DNA of 64,000 nucleotides, taken from Deinandra increscens subsp. villosa (lineage: Eukaryota; Streptophyta; Magnoliopsida; Asterales; Asteraceae). This document shows, piece after piece, positions 54,413 to 64,000 of the stretch (position 1 is the first letter of the stretch; every line of letters begins with the position of its first letter). The translations under genes and the position numbers were made by a program. The notes under the pieces are model-generated. The model was not told where the DNA came from, ran no database searches, and saw only the letters and a list, made by a program, of their open reading frames with translations. The stretch covers positions 1 through 64,000 of the forward strand of contig JBCNJP010000260.1 of NCBI GenBank assembly GCA_039602395.1, in the 5' to 3' direction.

Positions 54413-55909
54413 CTCTTCTATGCGCGTGAGTCGTATACAATAATGATGGACAATTGCACTAAAAAGGGTTTTAAATTTATAAACTAAATACTATCAAAAG
54501 GATAAAACACGCGCAAGCAGGTAAGTGTACATATCGCTTACTACTTTAGTATATATCCTAGGGAATAGAGTCGGGTGTCGATCTCTGGGAACACGTACTA
54601 ACACAATTAAACGTAAATATGTCAATCACCAAATAACACATAAAATATTTGGGAATGTAAATAGTAATAAAGACATCATCTTGATTTCGAATCCTCTTGC
54701 TGAACAATTACCAATCATGAATACCTGATTATGCTCACTTTTCCTAAAGACAACTAAGTTGATCATTAGATTAAACTTTGCTCCTATTAAACTAGTTATG
54801 AATACGAAATGCCTGACATATCCCTGCTAAGGAACATAACTCTCAGCCTAAAAACCCTAAAATGTTGTAGACTCACATTTTAGCAAATCTAACATAGTGC
54901 TACTCAATTAACATTTTCTATGTTGATTAGTGACTGCCTAAGTTATTATCTACCATAGCAGAGCTACCTACACATGGCACATAACAAGATAAGAAATACA
55001 CTATAATTCTAGAACCAGTTCAGATACTAGACTCAATAGACACTTGCCAATAGAATTCACAAGATCAACAATCTGTACCTCTTTCGAAGTAAAGCCTTAG
55101 GTCAAATATCAACCAGAAGCCTATGACCTAAAAATAGAATTACTGAACTATAGGATTAGCAACTTCCTACAACCTAGCAAAACCACATCATTGACACAAC
55201 AAATGCTATTAACATGCACACATACGTATCAACACATAGAGATCAATCGAATTCAAATTCCATATTCAAAAGCATAAACAGTCATTAAATCATGATTATT
55301 GCAATACAAGATTCATCTCCACCAAGATGATGGTGGAGTTTAGCTAATCATGACAGGTTCAAGATCCAAATCAGATTGTAATATAGAAAACAATCAAACA
55401 TGACGAAAATGATAAACATAAACTGAAATCGAGACGTAACAACTAATCGAATGATGAAAACTAACTCTAACTGCTATCCGGCGATCTGATTGCTTTGCTC
55501 TACTCTCTGGAACGTCCTTGGAACCTTCAAGCCGGCCTCTAGTCTGTAATAATCGCCAACCCTTGATGGAGAACCGAAATGTTCTATTTATAGTGCAATT
55601 TAGGGTTTACGAAAATTAGGGCGTAACGAGCCGTAATGTGGTAACGGGTCGCTACCGGCTACTTCTATCAAATCTTCTAAATTCTGCTTGGATCTCGTTT
55701 TTGGGCAACAAGTTAAACGGAGGCATCCGATTTAGGCCTCAATTCTTAGTATTTTCCTTGAAATTATTTAACTCTGTTATTTCATTCCCTGAAATCCTAT
55801 GTTTGCTAAAACTAGACAATCTGATATTAGAACAAACAGGAAATAACCAGAAATCAACCAAAAGATATGTGAAATGTATATAAAAACATTTTACATTTGA
55901 AGCACATCA
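54413..55909 (-). repeat. 5' LTR of the Athila-like element
   Basis: Starts TGATGTGCTTCAAATG at 55909 (minus strand) and ends near 54413 before the PBS, about 1.5 kb. A TATA box CACTATAAATAGAAC lies at 55596-55582 on the minus strand. The segment 55299-55862 has a homologous copy at 31573-32118. The inner end is approximate. Confidence 0.75.
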
Positions 55910-55941
55910 CTTCTCCTCCCTAAATTTTTCTAGTACCTCCC

Positions 55942-56250
55942 TCAAGTGTTTAGCATGCTCCACTTTGCTTCGGGAGTATACGAGAATACAATCGATGAAC
56001 ATGGGTACCTATTTTTCATTGTGAGCTTATTCAGCTCCCGGTAGTCAATACACATTCGCATGCTACCGTCCTTTTTCATAAACAACACTGGGGCTCCCCA
56101 AGGAGAGATACTCGGTTTAATGAATTCCTTATCCAATAGTTCCTAGATTTGGGTCATCAATTATTGCAACTCTTTCAGCGCCAGTCTGTATGGAGCTTTA
56201 GCCACTGGCTTTGTATTGGGCACTAAATCAGTCTTAAACTTTACCTGTCA
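55942..56250 (-). pseudogene. Reverse transcriptase of element C, N-terminal part
   Basis: KEFIKPSISPWGAPVLFMKK, SMRMCIDYRELNKLTMKNRY at 56136-56000, preceded in a shifted frame by APYRLALKELQ-type sequence. After a jump the frame reads EHAKHLREVLEKFREEK (about 55960-55911). The palm with the catalytic centre is missing or scrambled between these blocks. Confidence 0.8.
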
Positions 56251-56290
56251 ATCGGGTGGTATCCCCGATAAATCATCCGAAAACACATCT

Positions 56291-56640
56291 TTAAATTCCC
56301 GCACTGGGTAGATCATCCAATGATGGACCTTGGATAGCAGTGTCCGTTATCACCCGCAAGGTACGCTGAGCACCTATGCAACATGCACCTTCTCGCCTCT
56401 GACATTGAGCATAACAATGGTGCATTTTGCTTTTCAACATATATGGTGACTTTTCCCCCCTTGGTGAAGTTATCTCTATCGCCTTCCGGTCGCATATGAC
56501 CTTTGCATGGTTGTGGGATAACCAATCCATCCCGACCACCACTTTAAACTCCGTCATGGCCATCGGGATGAGAATAATCGAGTATTCTTCATCATCGACG
56601 GAGAGTTTGCATCCTCGACGTACATCATAAGCAAGTATAC
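56291..56640 (-). pseudogene. Protease end of element C
   Basis: Reads RRGCKLSVDDEEYSIILIPM, AMTEFKVVVGMDWLSHNHAK, VICDRKAIEITSPRGEK, the second half of the retropepsin, continuing from 57710 on the far side of the LINE-3 insertion. Confidence 0.8.
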
Positions 56641-57710
56641 TTTTTTTTTTGGGTAAAGGGTTTCCCCGGTGATTCTATTCCCAAAACAATGAAGAACAAG
56701 TAGGAAGGAGAGTCCATCCTAGTTCATACATGGGACATGCCCCAATATGTAAACAAGACGAGCAAACCAAAAAATGACAAAGTAAACAACCAAATAAAAA
56801 GCACCTAGTCTACACAAAACTAGAACGCCACCCGCTACAAGCACTAGCGATCAGCCACCATCATCGAAGATAAAAGCCACAGAACAGCTCCAAATCCGAA
56901 GCCAAAAGAAGCTAAAAACAAGGCACATCATAGGAAACCACGTTTGAACATAGGAGTGCTTGCTCCTTTTGAGGTAGATGCTGTATTAGACGCCATAAAT
57001 CTGCCAGTTTCATTATCATCTTTAACAACATCACCCACCTTGTTCTCATAACGACCTTCAGCTACAAAATCATCATACTCATAACCGGAAGAACCATAGT
57101 AACCATAACCATCCAAAGCCTCATACGAGTTTCTAGTAGAGATCGGCGGCTAAGAAGCCTTAGCAGAAGGCTTAAGGTCAGAGGTAGAAGACTTCTTACC
57201 ATTACCAGTAATCGGCCTGTACTCAAACTTGGACTTCTGATTTTTAATTGGAATCCCATGTTTTTTGGCCCTTTTCTTGTTTGACACTTCAAACAAAACC
57301 TTGATCATCAACCTTTTGAGGAGCCAAGGGTATAGTAGTACTCACCTGCTTAGGACAGTTAATCTTTTGATGACCAAAAACACAGTAGTGCGAACAGTGA
57401 GGGTGTTTCCACTCATATTCCACGGCAACACTTTCAGTCACAAAAGAGTCTCCATAAAGCTCGGGAATAACAACCATTACTTTATCAAGTAAATCGTGAT
57501 CAGCAGAAATAGAAATAAGAGCTCTAGCATAGCTGCTTCTCCCCTAATTATTAATGCACATATCCGCATAGTAAGAATCCAGCATCATCGGTTCTCCCAC
57601 TTAATAAGACTCAAGCCATCATCAGTATAAGCAGCTAAAGGAACATTGTGAAATTTGACCCAAACCGCTATCTTTTTTATGTCATTTTATTCCAATTTAA
57701 TGGTAGGATT
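56641..57710 (-). mobile_element. ORF2-deleted LINE (LINE-3) within the protease of element C
   Basis: On the minus strand it encodes part of LINE ORF1. A DUF4283-type segment reads VWVKFHNVPLAAYTDDGLSL, RSSYARALISISADHDLLDK. A knuckle HCSHYCVFGHQKINC follows, then a tail to FKRGFL (about 56930). The 3' UTR follows directly, including TTCGATGATGGTGGCTGATC, the relic of the ORF2 end, and CACCGGGGAAACCCTTTACCC with a poly(A) of ten (T10 at 56641-56650). ORF2 is missing. The 3' UTR matches LINE-2. No clear target duplication was found; the 5' edge is approximate. Confidence 0.8.
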
Positions 57711-58190
57711 CCACACTAAAGGTACATTCAATTTTTCAATCATAAACGAGGGGTTCTTAACAAAATCATATGAAACAAATGATCTATTAGCCCCCGTGTC
57801 AAACAACATGTGGGCGGGTATTAAATTAACAAGAAATGTACTAACTACCACGTCCGGGTCTGATTTAGCCTCATCGTCCTTGAGTTGGAAGGCTCTGCCC
57901 GTGGCTTTTGGCACCCCCACATTTCTGCTACCTTTGGCTCCATCTTTATTGAGCTTTAAACACTCTACTTTCTTTTGCCCTGATTGGTAGCAATTGAAGC
58001 AGCTAGGTACTTCAGATGGGCAACTAGCTAAAACCGTGACCCTTATTGCCACAGTTGAGACACAAACGATCTTTAAAGATACATTCGCCCGATTGTCCTC
58101 ATTTAGAGCTACTTCCCTTTGAGTCCTTCTTCTTTGAAGTTTCACCCACTTTCTGCTTTTTCGTCGGAGTAGGATTTCCCCCGATGTCAA
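57711..58190 (-). pseudogene. gag knuckle and protease start of element C
   Basis: Reads CFNCYQSGQKKVEC, a zinc knuckle in which the histidine position is Gln, so it is degraded. The protease active site HMLFDTGANRSFVSYDFVKN (about 57810-57750) comes next. The frame leads straight into LINE-3 after LNVPL. Confidence 0.8.
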
Positions 58191-58367
58191 GTTCCCGCAC
58201 TCACGTGTCGTTTATCATTTGTTCCATGGTATTGAACTGATTAAGCGGTATAAACTCCTTAATCTTTGGCTTCAACATGTTATGAATAAAGAACACGCTT
58301 GCCCATTCAATTGGCAGCACATTGCTACAAAATTTCACCCGGTCAAGATAAATCTCTTCAATCTCAT

Positions 58368-58944
58368 CTACTGTTTGAGTATCCCTTGTTCAAGTTTGAG
58401 GGACTCGTGTTTTAGTTCATTGACCATAGAGGTTGGGCAATAATGTTCGATAAACAATTCCTTAAACTCAGCCCAGGTAATGGCATTAGCCGCCACCTCA
58501 CCCTTTTCCAGGACCTTTGCGTCCCACCAATCCTTAGCCCGATCAATTAATAGACCCGTGGCATAAACAACTTGATCGGATGCCTCACAATCGCACCTTT
58601 TGACCACCCCTTCTACATTGATGATCCAGCGGTGACACGCTATGGGGTCTACATCACCCTTATATTGTGGGGGTTTACACGCCATAAAATCTTTGAAGGT
58701 TCTTCCCTTCTTAGGCTTTGAAGGTAAGACCCTTCTTAGGCTTGCTTGACTCCCCTTTATTTAGGAGAGCATTCTTCAGTTCCTCAAACTTTTCGTTCAA
58801 GGTATTGAGAAGATCCTCTTGGATCTTTTGCATGTATTCAGGGGTGGTTGTTTGAATAGCCTTTCCCACTTGCTCTGAAACTTGGGCCCTTAAGGCCTCA
58901 TTCCTCTGTTCCTCTGTAGGACCTCCATCATGTTGGTTTGTCAT
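58368..58944 (-). pseudogene. gag capsid of element C
   Basis: Starts MTNQHDGGPTEEQRNEALRA with a helical NTLNEKFEELKNALLNKGES, then after a frameshift at about 58700 (a short CCTTCTTAGGCTT duplication) the capsid CKPPQYKGDVDPIACHRWI, VYATGLLIDRAKDWWDAKVL, ITWAEFKELFIEHYCPTSM. Typical plant chromovirus gag. Confidence 0.85.
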
Positions 58945-59356
58945 GTTTCTACAGAGTTAACAATGTATTAGTTTAACAGTATCAATTTCATTTGCCCATA
59001 GCAAAGTAACACGAATTTTATTTGCCTATGCCAATTTAACTCACACGGGTTTATATGTTGTCTTTATCTTAAGTTTTAACCTGTTTCTACCTACCACCTT
59101 ATATATACACATTTCTGGTTCAAGTGAACAACACATCCCTGTGCGTTTCTCTAGGTGATAGTTAATAACTTCACCATTTATAAGACATACATAAAACCCA
59201 TTAGCTTATTCAAATTTAATCATTAATATCCAATTTCATAATTAATTAGACTCAACCGGATACTTGAATCAAGCTTGAACCGATCACTCTTCCTGTTTCA
59301 TGAGCTCAGGGTTTGACTTCAAGCACTTTTTAAGCACTTGAATCCCTCAAACCATC

Positions 59357-59370
59357 TCTGATACCAACTT
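59357..59370 (-). promoter_or_regulatory. Primer-binding site and LTR border, element C
   Basis: On the minus strand the LTR ends GGGTCTTACA and is followed by AGTTGGTATCAGAG, a tRNA-Met-type primer-binding site. Confidence 0.85.
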
Positions 59371-59654
59371 GTAAGACCCATACACGTATTTAAGTAAAAC
59401 ACATTGTTTGATCAACTCAAGATTTCGATCCTAGAAAATTTTTCACTTGCTTTAAGCTATACATAACTTTACAAAATGTTAATCCATAGTTTCATAAGTT
59501 TAAAACTACTACTATGGTTCTTAATTACAAAAATTAACAAAATGCAATACGGGAATTTCCATCTTCGAGTGATCGGTTATCATCGGGCTTAATATGTATC
59601 ATGGATCATGCCTTGCCTTTACCTGTACATTACCCACTTCACATATGAGCTTCT
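59371..59654 (-). repeat. LTR part of element C
   Basis: About 280 bases of LTR (3' portion on the minus strand), truncated by the LINE that begins at about 59655. No LTR start is seen. Confidence 0.6.
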
Positions 59655-62114
59655 TTGCTAATAGTAATGATCGCAGAAATCGAAAGTCCAACTGAGGATT
59701 GTAATTCGGCCTATTTTCATAAGTCTCTTAACTATAGACAGCACCGTAACAGGATTGATGTTATTAAGGACAGTCAGGGTAAGGTGTACATAGGTGACGA
59801 GGTGCCGGCTGCTTTGGTCAGTCCCTTTGAGCAATTCTTGGGGGTTGATATGGTTCCAAATCTGGATGATATGCAGGTGTTCATTAATAAAATTAATGAT
59901 TTTGAGGCTAATGCGATGATCAGAGATGTTACCAATCAGGAAATTCACGATGTTTTATTTTCTATGTCTGATGATAAAGCTCCTGTCCGGATGGTTATTC
60001 CACTGCGTTCTTCAAAAAGGCGTGGAGTATCATAGGTGCTGATTTCATTGCGGCTGTTCGAGACTTCTTCTCAATAGGTAACTTATTGCAAGAGCTTAAC
60101 CACACTTTTTTGGCTCTCATTCCTAAGGTTGACACTCCGGCTTCTGTTCTTGATTATCGCCCCATATCTTGTTGCAATATTGTTTATAAATGTATCAGCA
60201 AAATTTTTGCAAACAGGATTAAGGCTAGGTTAGGACAGATTATCCGCATCAATCAATCTGCCTTTATTCCTGGAAGGAGGATTTCTGATAACATCCTCCT
60301 TACCCAAGAGTTGATGCATAACTATCACAGGGATGTTGGTCCGCCCCAGTGTGCGATCAAGGTTGATATTCAAAAAGCCTATGACACGGTTAACTGTTTT
60401 TTTTGGAGAAAGTTTTGTTGGGTTTCGGTTACCATGTCAAAATGGTTAACTGGATCATGAAGTGCTTTTCTACTGCCTCGTACTCTGTCGGCCACAATGG
60501 TAATATTCATGGCTATGTCCGTGGTAAATGGGGGCTTAGACAGGGTGATCCTATGTCTCCTTACTTATTTACCATGGTTATGGAGGTCTTAACGATGTGT
60601 CTCCAAAGAAATGTTAGGGCTGATCCTGCTTTTTGGTATCACCATAAATGTGGTAAACAGCAAATTATTAATCTTTGCTTTGCAGATGACTTATTCTTAT
60701 TTGCCCATGGTGACATCGTTTCTGCTAAATGTATTATGCGCTCCCTTCGTGATTTCACAAAGATGTCTGGATTAGTCCCTAGTAGTAAGAAAAGCACTGC
60801 TTATTTCTGTAATGTGGCGGTTGGGGAAATTTTGCAGGTTTTGCCGTTTATGGAAGGAAAGCTTCCTGTCCGTTATTTGGGGTTTCCCCTTATAACGCCT
60901 CGTCTCCGTTATGCTGATTGTGATATTTTGGTGGAGAGGGTAAACTTGCGTATCTCTAGTTGGCTTAACCGGTTTCTTTCTGCTGCTGGCCGCCTCCAGT
61001 TGGTCATTTTTGTCTTGTCTTCCATGCAAGTTTACTGGTCTTCTATGTTTATTTTGCCCAGCCGTACAATCAAATACCTTGAGGCTAAAATGCGGGACTT
61101 TTAATGGGGTGTTGGTTCCAAGTATAATGGCAGGGCCAAAGTCGCTTGGAAGGATATTTGTGTTCCTAAACAGGGAGGGTTGGGGATTCGCAGGATCAGG
61201 GATTCGAATAGAGCCCTCATGACTACTCATATTTGGAGCATTCTTATTAGAAGGGATTCTCTCTGGGTTAATTGGGTGTATGCGTATCATTTGCGTGGGC
61301 GTAATTTTTGGGATTGCTGTATTCCTGCTTCTTGTTGCTGGGGGTGGAGAAAAATCCTTCAACTCCGTCCGGTGATTCGTAACTTTATTATTTATATTGT
61401 GGGTGATGGTGTTAACACGTCTGCTTAGTACGATAAATGGAACGATGCTGGTCCGTTATGTCTTTCCATTACTAATCGCATGATCTATGATGCCCGCCTC
61501 CTTCTTTCGGATTCGGTGACCGATTTGCATCGGAAGGGTGTGCCTCCTGATTGGAATGTGGTGTTGGCGGATGTTGTTCCCAATGTCAAAGATCGGATTG
61601 AATGGGTTCTTGGTTCGTATTAGGGTCCCTTTACGACGTCTTTGGCCTGGGACTCGATCAGGTTTAGTTTGCCTTCTGTTCAGTGGGCCTCGGTGGTGTG
61701 GTTTTCGCAATGCATTCCTAAGCATGCGTTTCATTTGTGGCTTATATTAAAGAACAGATTGCTTACGCAGGAGAGAATCCTTTCTTGGGATTCTCCTAGG
61801 AGATCTCATAATATGATGTGTTGTCCTTTGTGTTACGCCAGTTTTGACTCGATTGATCATTTATTTTTCCGATGGTTGTATTCTGCCTTGGTCTGGAGCA
61901 CTATTAGGTCGAAGTTGGGGCTGAGAGATACCAACCCTGGTTGGACGGATATTCTTCGAAAGCTGTATGTTGTGGCTGGTTCGAAGTCCTTTGAGTCGAT
62001 TGTGGCTCGTATTGGGGTGGCAACTGCGTCATATTATGTTTGGCAGGAGCGGAACAAACGTTTGTTTTGCAATCAGACCCGGCCCCCGGATGTTCTTGCT
62101 GGAATTATTTTGGG
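59655..62114 (+). mobile_element. Decayed, 5'-truncated LINE (LINE-4), runs into a gap
   Basis: Encodes ORF2 from just before the RT: NSAYFHKSLNYRQHRNRIDV, NHTFLALIPKVDTPASVLDY, INQSAFIPGRRISDNILLTQ, VDIQKAYDTVN, GLRQGDPMSPYLFTMVMEVL, the catalytic FADD (about 60684), and zf-RVT parts (WFSQCIPKHAFHLW, CCPLCYASFDSIDHLFF). Breaks: frameshifts at about 59985 and 60395, a TAA at about 61101, a TAG at about 61427 and a TAG at 61621. Related in protein sequence to LINE-2 but diverged. The 3' end is lost in the gap. Confidence 0.9.
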
Positions 62115-62614
62115 NNNNNNNNNNNNNNNNNNNNNNNNNNNNNNNNNNNNNNNNNNNNNNNNNNNNNNNNNNNNNNNNNNNNNNNNNNNNNNNNNNNNNN
62201 NNNNNNNNNNNNNNNNNNNNNNNNNNNNNNNNNNNNNNNNNNNNNNNNNNNNNNNNNNNNNNNNNNNNNNNNNNNNNNNNNNNNNNNNNNNNNNNNNNNN
62301 NNNNNNNNNNNNNNNNNNNNNNNNNNNNNNNNNNNNNNNNNNNNNNNNNNNNNNNNNNNNNNNNNNNNNNNNNNNNNNNNNNNNNNNNNNNNNNNNNNNN
62401 NNNNNNNNNNNNNNNNNNNNNNNNNNNNNNNNNNNNNNNNNNNNNNNNNNNNNNNNNNNNNNNNNNNNNNNNNNNNNNNNNNNNNNNNNNNNNNNNNNNN
62501 NNNNNNNNNNNNNNNNNNNNNNNNNNNNNNNNNNNNNNNNNNNNNNNNNNNNNNNNNNNNNNNNNNNNNNNNNNNNNNNNNNNNNNNNNNNNNNNNNNNN
62601 NNNNNNNNNNNNNN
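62115..62614. other. Assembly gap (500 N)
   Basis: Exactly 500 N, the customary size for a gap of unknown length. Frames across it are artefacts. Confidence 0.99.
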
Positions 62615-63160
62615 ATAGTAATAGATAATTAAATGGATACGGGTTCGGGTATTGACCCGTGACAACTGGGCTCCAACAGTGTTGACCCGACGGCCCAATC
62701 CGAAGGCGAAGGCTCTTGTCCAGAAGACTTGGGTCGGTCAATGGAGACTTGGGCCTGTGGGACGCGTATCAGAAGCGGGTTAAGGGTTTGCATTGGGCCT
62801 GTAATGATTTTCTTGTCCGTCGCCGAGTGCACTTATCAACCCGATTGGGTCAGTTTGGTAATACGCGTGTGAACCGACTCCTGTTGGGTTGCTGACCAGA
62901 TCCATGTGTACTGTTTCTCCTGACCCGATCCTATACCAAGTGGCCCAGTTTGGTGACTCGGTTCGTTGGGTCGTCCAACAGGTTCAGTGGGCTTTGTTAG
63001 GCTTTTAGGCCGGTTTTGCACCTACTCGACATGCATGTGCTTGCATGCATGCATGTGTAGGTTATTATGACCCGAGCCAACTCCCACTTTTAATTAGTGA
63101 GCTTAGTCCGTAGGCTTTTTCTAACTCCGGGGTTCCTGTGGATTACCCGGTCTTAACTTG
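62615..63160. other. Unassigned sequence, GC-richer
   Basis: Richer in G and C than the surroundings, with repeated TTGGGTCGGTC, CGGGTT and ACCCGAC-type motifs. No gene or terminus recognised. A short ATGCATGC run occurs near 63030-63055. Confidence 0.4.
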
Positions 63161-64000
63161 TGTCACATCCTCAATTTCCACTAACGGAGTTTTACCATGT
63201 GGGTGTGATCCAGACCAGGACCCGAGTCATTAGTTACATCAAACATAAGTTAAGGGTTCAAAATGTAAATATAACTCCAAACGGAAGTACCAAAACTAGA
63301 GTTTAAAGTATAGCGGAAGCACATAAAAGTAATGTCGCGCAAAACATGCGCCCCGTAAGTAAATAACCAGTTTAAGTTGAAAAGATTTAAAAACAAGTTC
63401 CCAAAATAAGATGTTTTAACCAACGTACGTGCCAAAAAAAACAGATACTCCTAGTGTCCTGCAAAGCATGCACAAGAAGCATGTTTCAACTAATGTTGGT
63501 GAGTTCACATAAGCACATAAGTATATGTAGTATAAGTATGCAGTACGAATACAACAGTCTTTATTTGTATGTAAGTATGTATATACAAGTACAATCCATA
63601 TCGTAGGTAGCGAGCCTAAGTTCTTGTCACTAAAATGTTCGCAACCAAAGCTAACTGAAAAGTGTAGGATTTCATCTTTACGTGTATTTGCCTTCCTCGT
63701 GTCTAATCGATCACAGTAAGTTAGGTTGACATTGTCCTAAGTCCGACCGCCAGTTGGGTGGTGCATCACGTGCCCGCTGAGTAGGGTTTGTTAGACCCCA
63801 GTAATACTACCTAATATCCCCTCGCTATTTGCTACTAACGGTTCGATATTGTAAGGACTTGAAAGATAAAGCATTTTACGTGAACATGTGATATATACTG
63901 GATTTCTACTTTAATCATACATCAAAAGTTTTCATGTTATCAGCCTAACCTGGGTGTAACGTGTTTGTGTGTGTTATCTTCCAAACCCGGATGTAACGTA
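63161..64000 (-). mobile_element. LTR fragment, family B, minus strand
   Basis: On the minus strand it ends at 63161 in TGTGACA. Its end (TAACTAATGACTCGGGTCCT, ACTCCGTTAGTGGAAATTG) matches the end of the LTR at 30115-31571. The block TGTGAACTCACCAAC lies at 63509-63495 and the block TTACTGGGGTCTAACAAACC near 63805-63785. It runs off the window. No primer-binding site is seen next to it. Confidence 0.7.

Larger units (their letters stand above)
50477..55909 (-). mobile_element. Athila/Tat-type Ty3 retrotransposon, internally deleted
   Basis: Read on the minus strand: LTR (55909 to ~54413), PBS TGGCGCC-type, gag, protease, a remnant of RT, the end of RNase H, integrase. Most of RT is missing: the protease end and the RNase H end are only about 450 bases apart. 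No 3' LTR is found on the left; it stops at the truncated LTR of the chromodomain element. The right edge cuts the RT of a different Ty3 element (55910 on), so this element is nested there. Frameshifts are frequent. Confidence 0.85.
55910..59650 (-). mobile_element. Ty3-type element C, nested by Athila-like element and LINE-3
   Basis: Read on the minus strand: LTR part (59650-59370), tRNA-Met PBS (about 59368-59357), gag (58944-58000), protease, an inserted LINE (57710-56641), the protease end (56600-56290) and RT (56240-55910), where the Athila-like element interrupts. Motifs such as KWWDAK, PTSMVNEL, LFDTGANRSFVS and VVGMDWLSHNHAKV place it among chromovirus-like Ty3 elements. Its LTR is cut at 59650 by another LINE. 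Confidence 0.85.

Noticed and set aside
61642..62741. Long open frames across the second N run
   Set aside because: The part before the gap is LINE-4 sequence; the rest is undefined sequence.

Overview
The window looks like repeat-rich, AT-rich nuclear DNA from a flowering plant. It holds no recognisable host housekeeping gene. Almost everything identifiable is a transposable element or a piece of one. The element types (chromodomain Ty3 elements with about 3.4-kb LTRs, an Athila/Tat-type element, plant L1-type LINEs, a large En/Spm CACTA transposon, hAT and TA-targeting MITEs) are those of a eudicot with a big genome. I lean to Asteraceae, from general familiarity only. Two N runs (29595-30114 and 62115-62614) mark assembly gaps.

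Layout. 1-3909: 3' part of a LINE with an open ORF2. 3910-8150: AT-rich spacer, a decayed CACTA left end (from 5641), a ~59-bp minisatellite and an LTR relic. About 8.15-26.6 kb: an LTR (element A) split by a complete 15,246-bp CACTA transposon (8968-24213, 3-bp AAT target duplication) and by an 850-bp hAT-like element (24523-25372). 26.6-29.6 kb: interior of element A, with a fold-back element and a MITE inside TA microsatellites. 30.1-34.2 kb: LTR fragments, a second MITE copy and unassigned sequence. 34193-50476: a chromodomain Ty3 element with near-complete LTRs, an extra ORF before gag, a duplicated gag segment and a clean LINE insertion (43228-46625, 14-bp target duplication). 50477-55909: an Athila-like element on the minus strand, lacking most of RT and sitting inside the RT of another minus-strand Ty3 element (55910-59650). 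That Ty3 element also carries an ORF2-deleted LINE (56641-57710). 59655-62114: a decayed LINE running into a gap. 63161-64000: an LTR fragment on the minus strand.

The most interesting object is the CACTA transposon. Besides a TNPA-like gene (eight exons that stay in phase) and a TNP2 transposase (one nonsense codon and one frameshift), it carries a third acidic gene and a duplicated, intact 97-codon gene on the opposite strand (17322-17615 and 22945-23238). I do not recognise the 97-codon gene. The two copies are the same length, align without gaps and share 57 of 97 residues. Each has a leader intron rich in telo-box-like AAACCCTAA motifs, and each starts head to head with a minus-strand transposon gene. 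A ~160-bp tandem array built around the palindrome GGTCATGACC separates one of these pairs. This looks like an uncharacterised accessory system of a plant CACTA element; its function is not known from the sequence.
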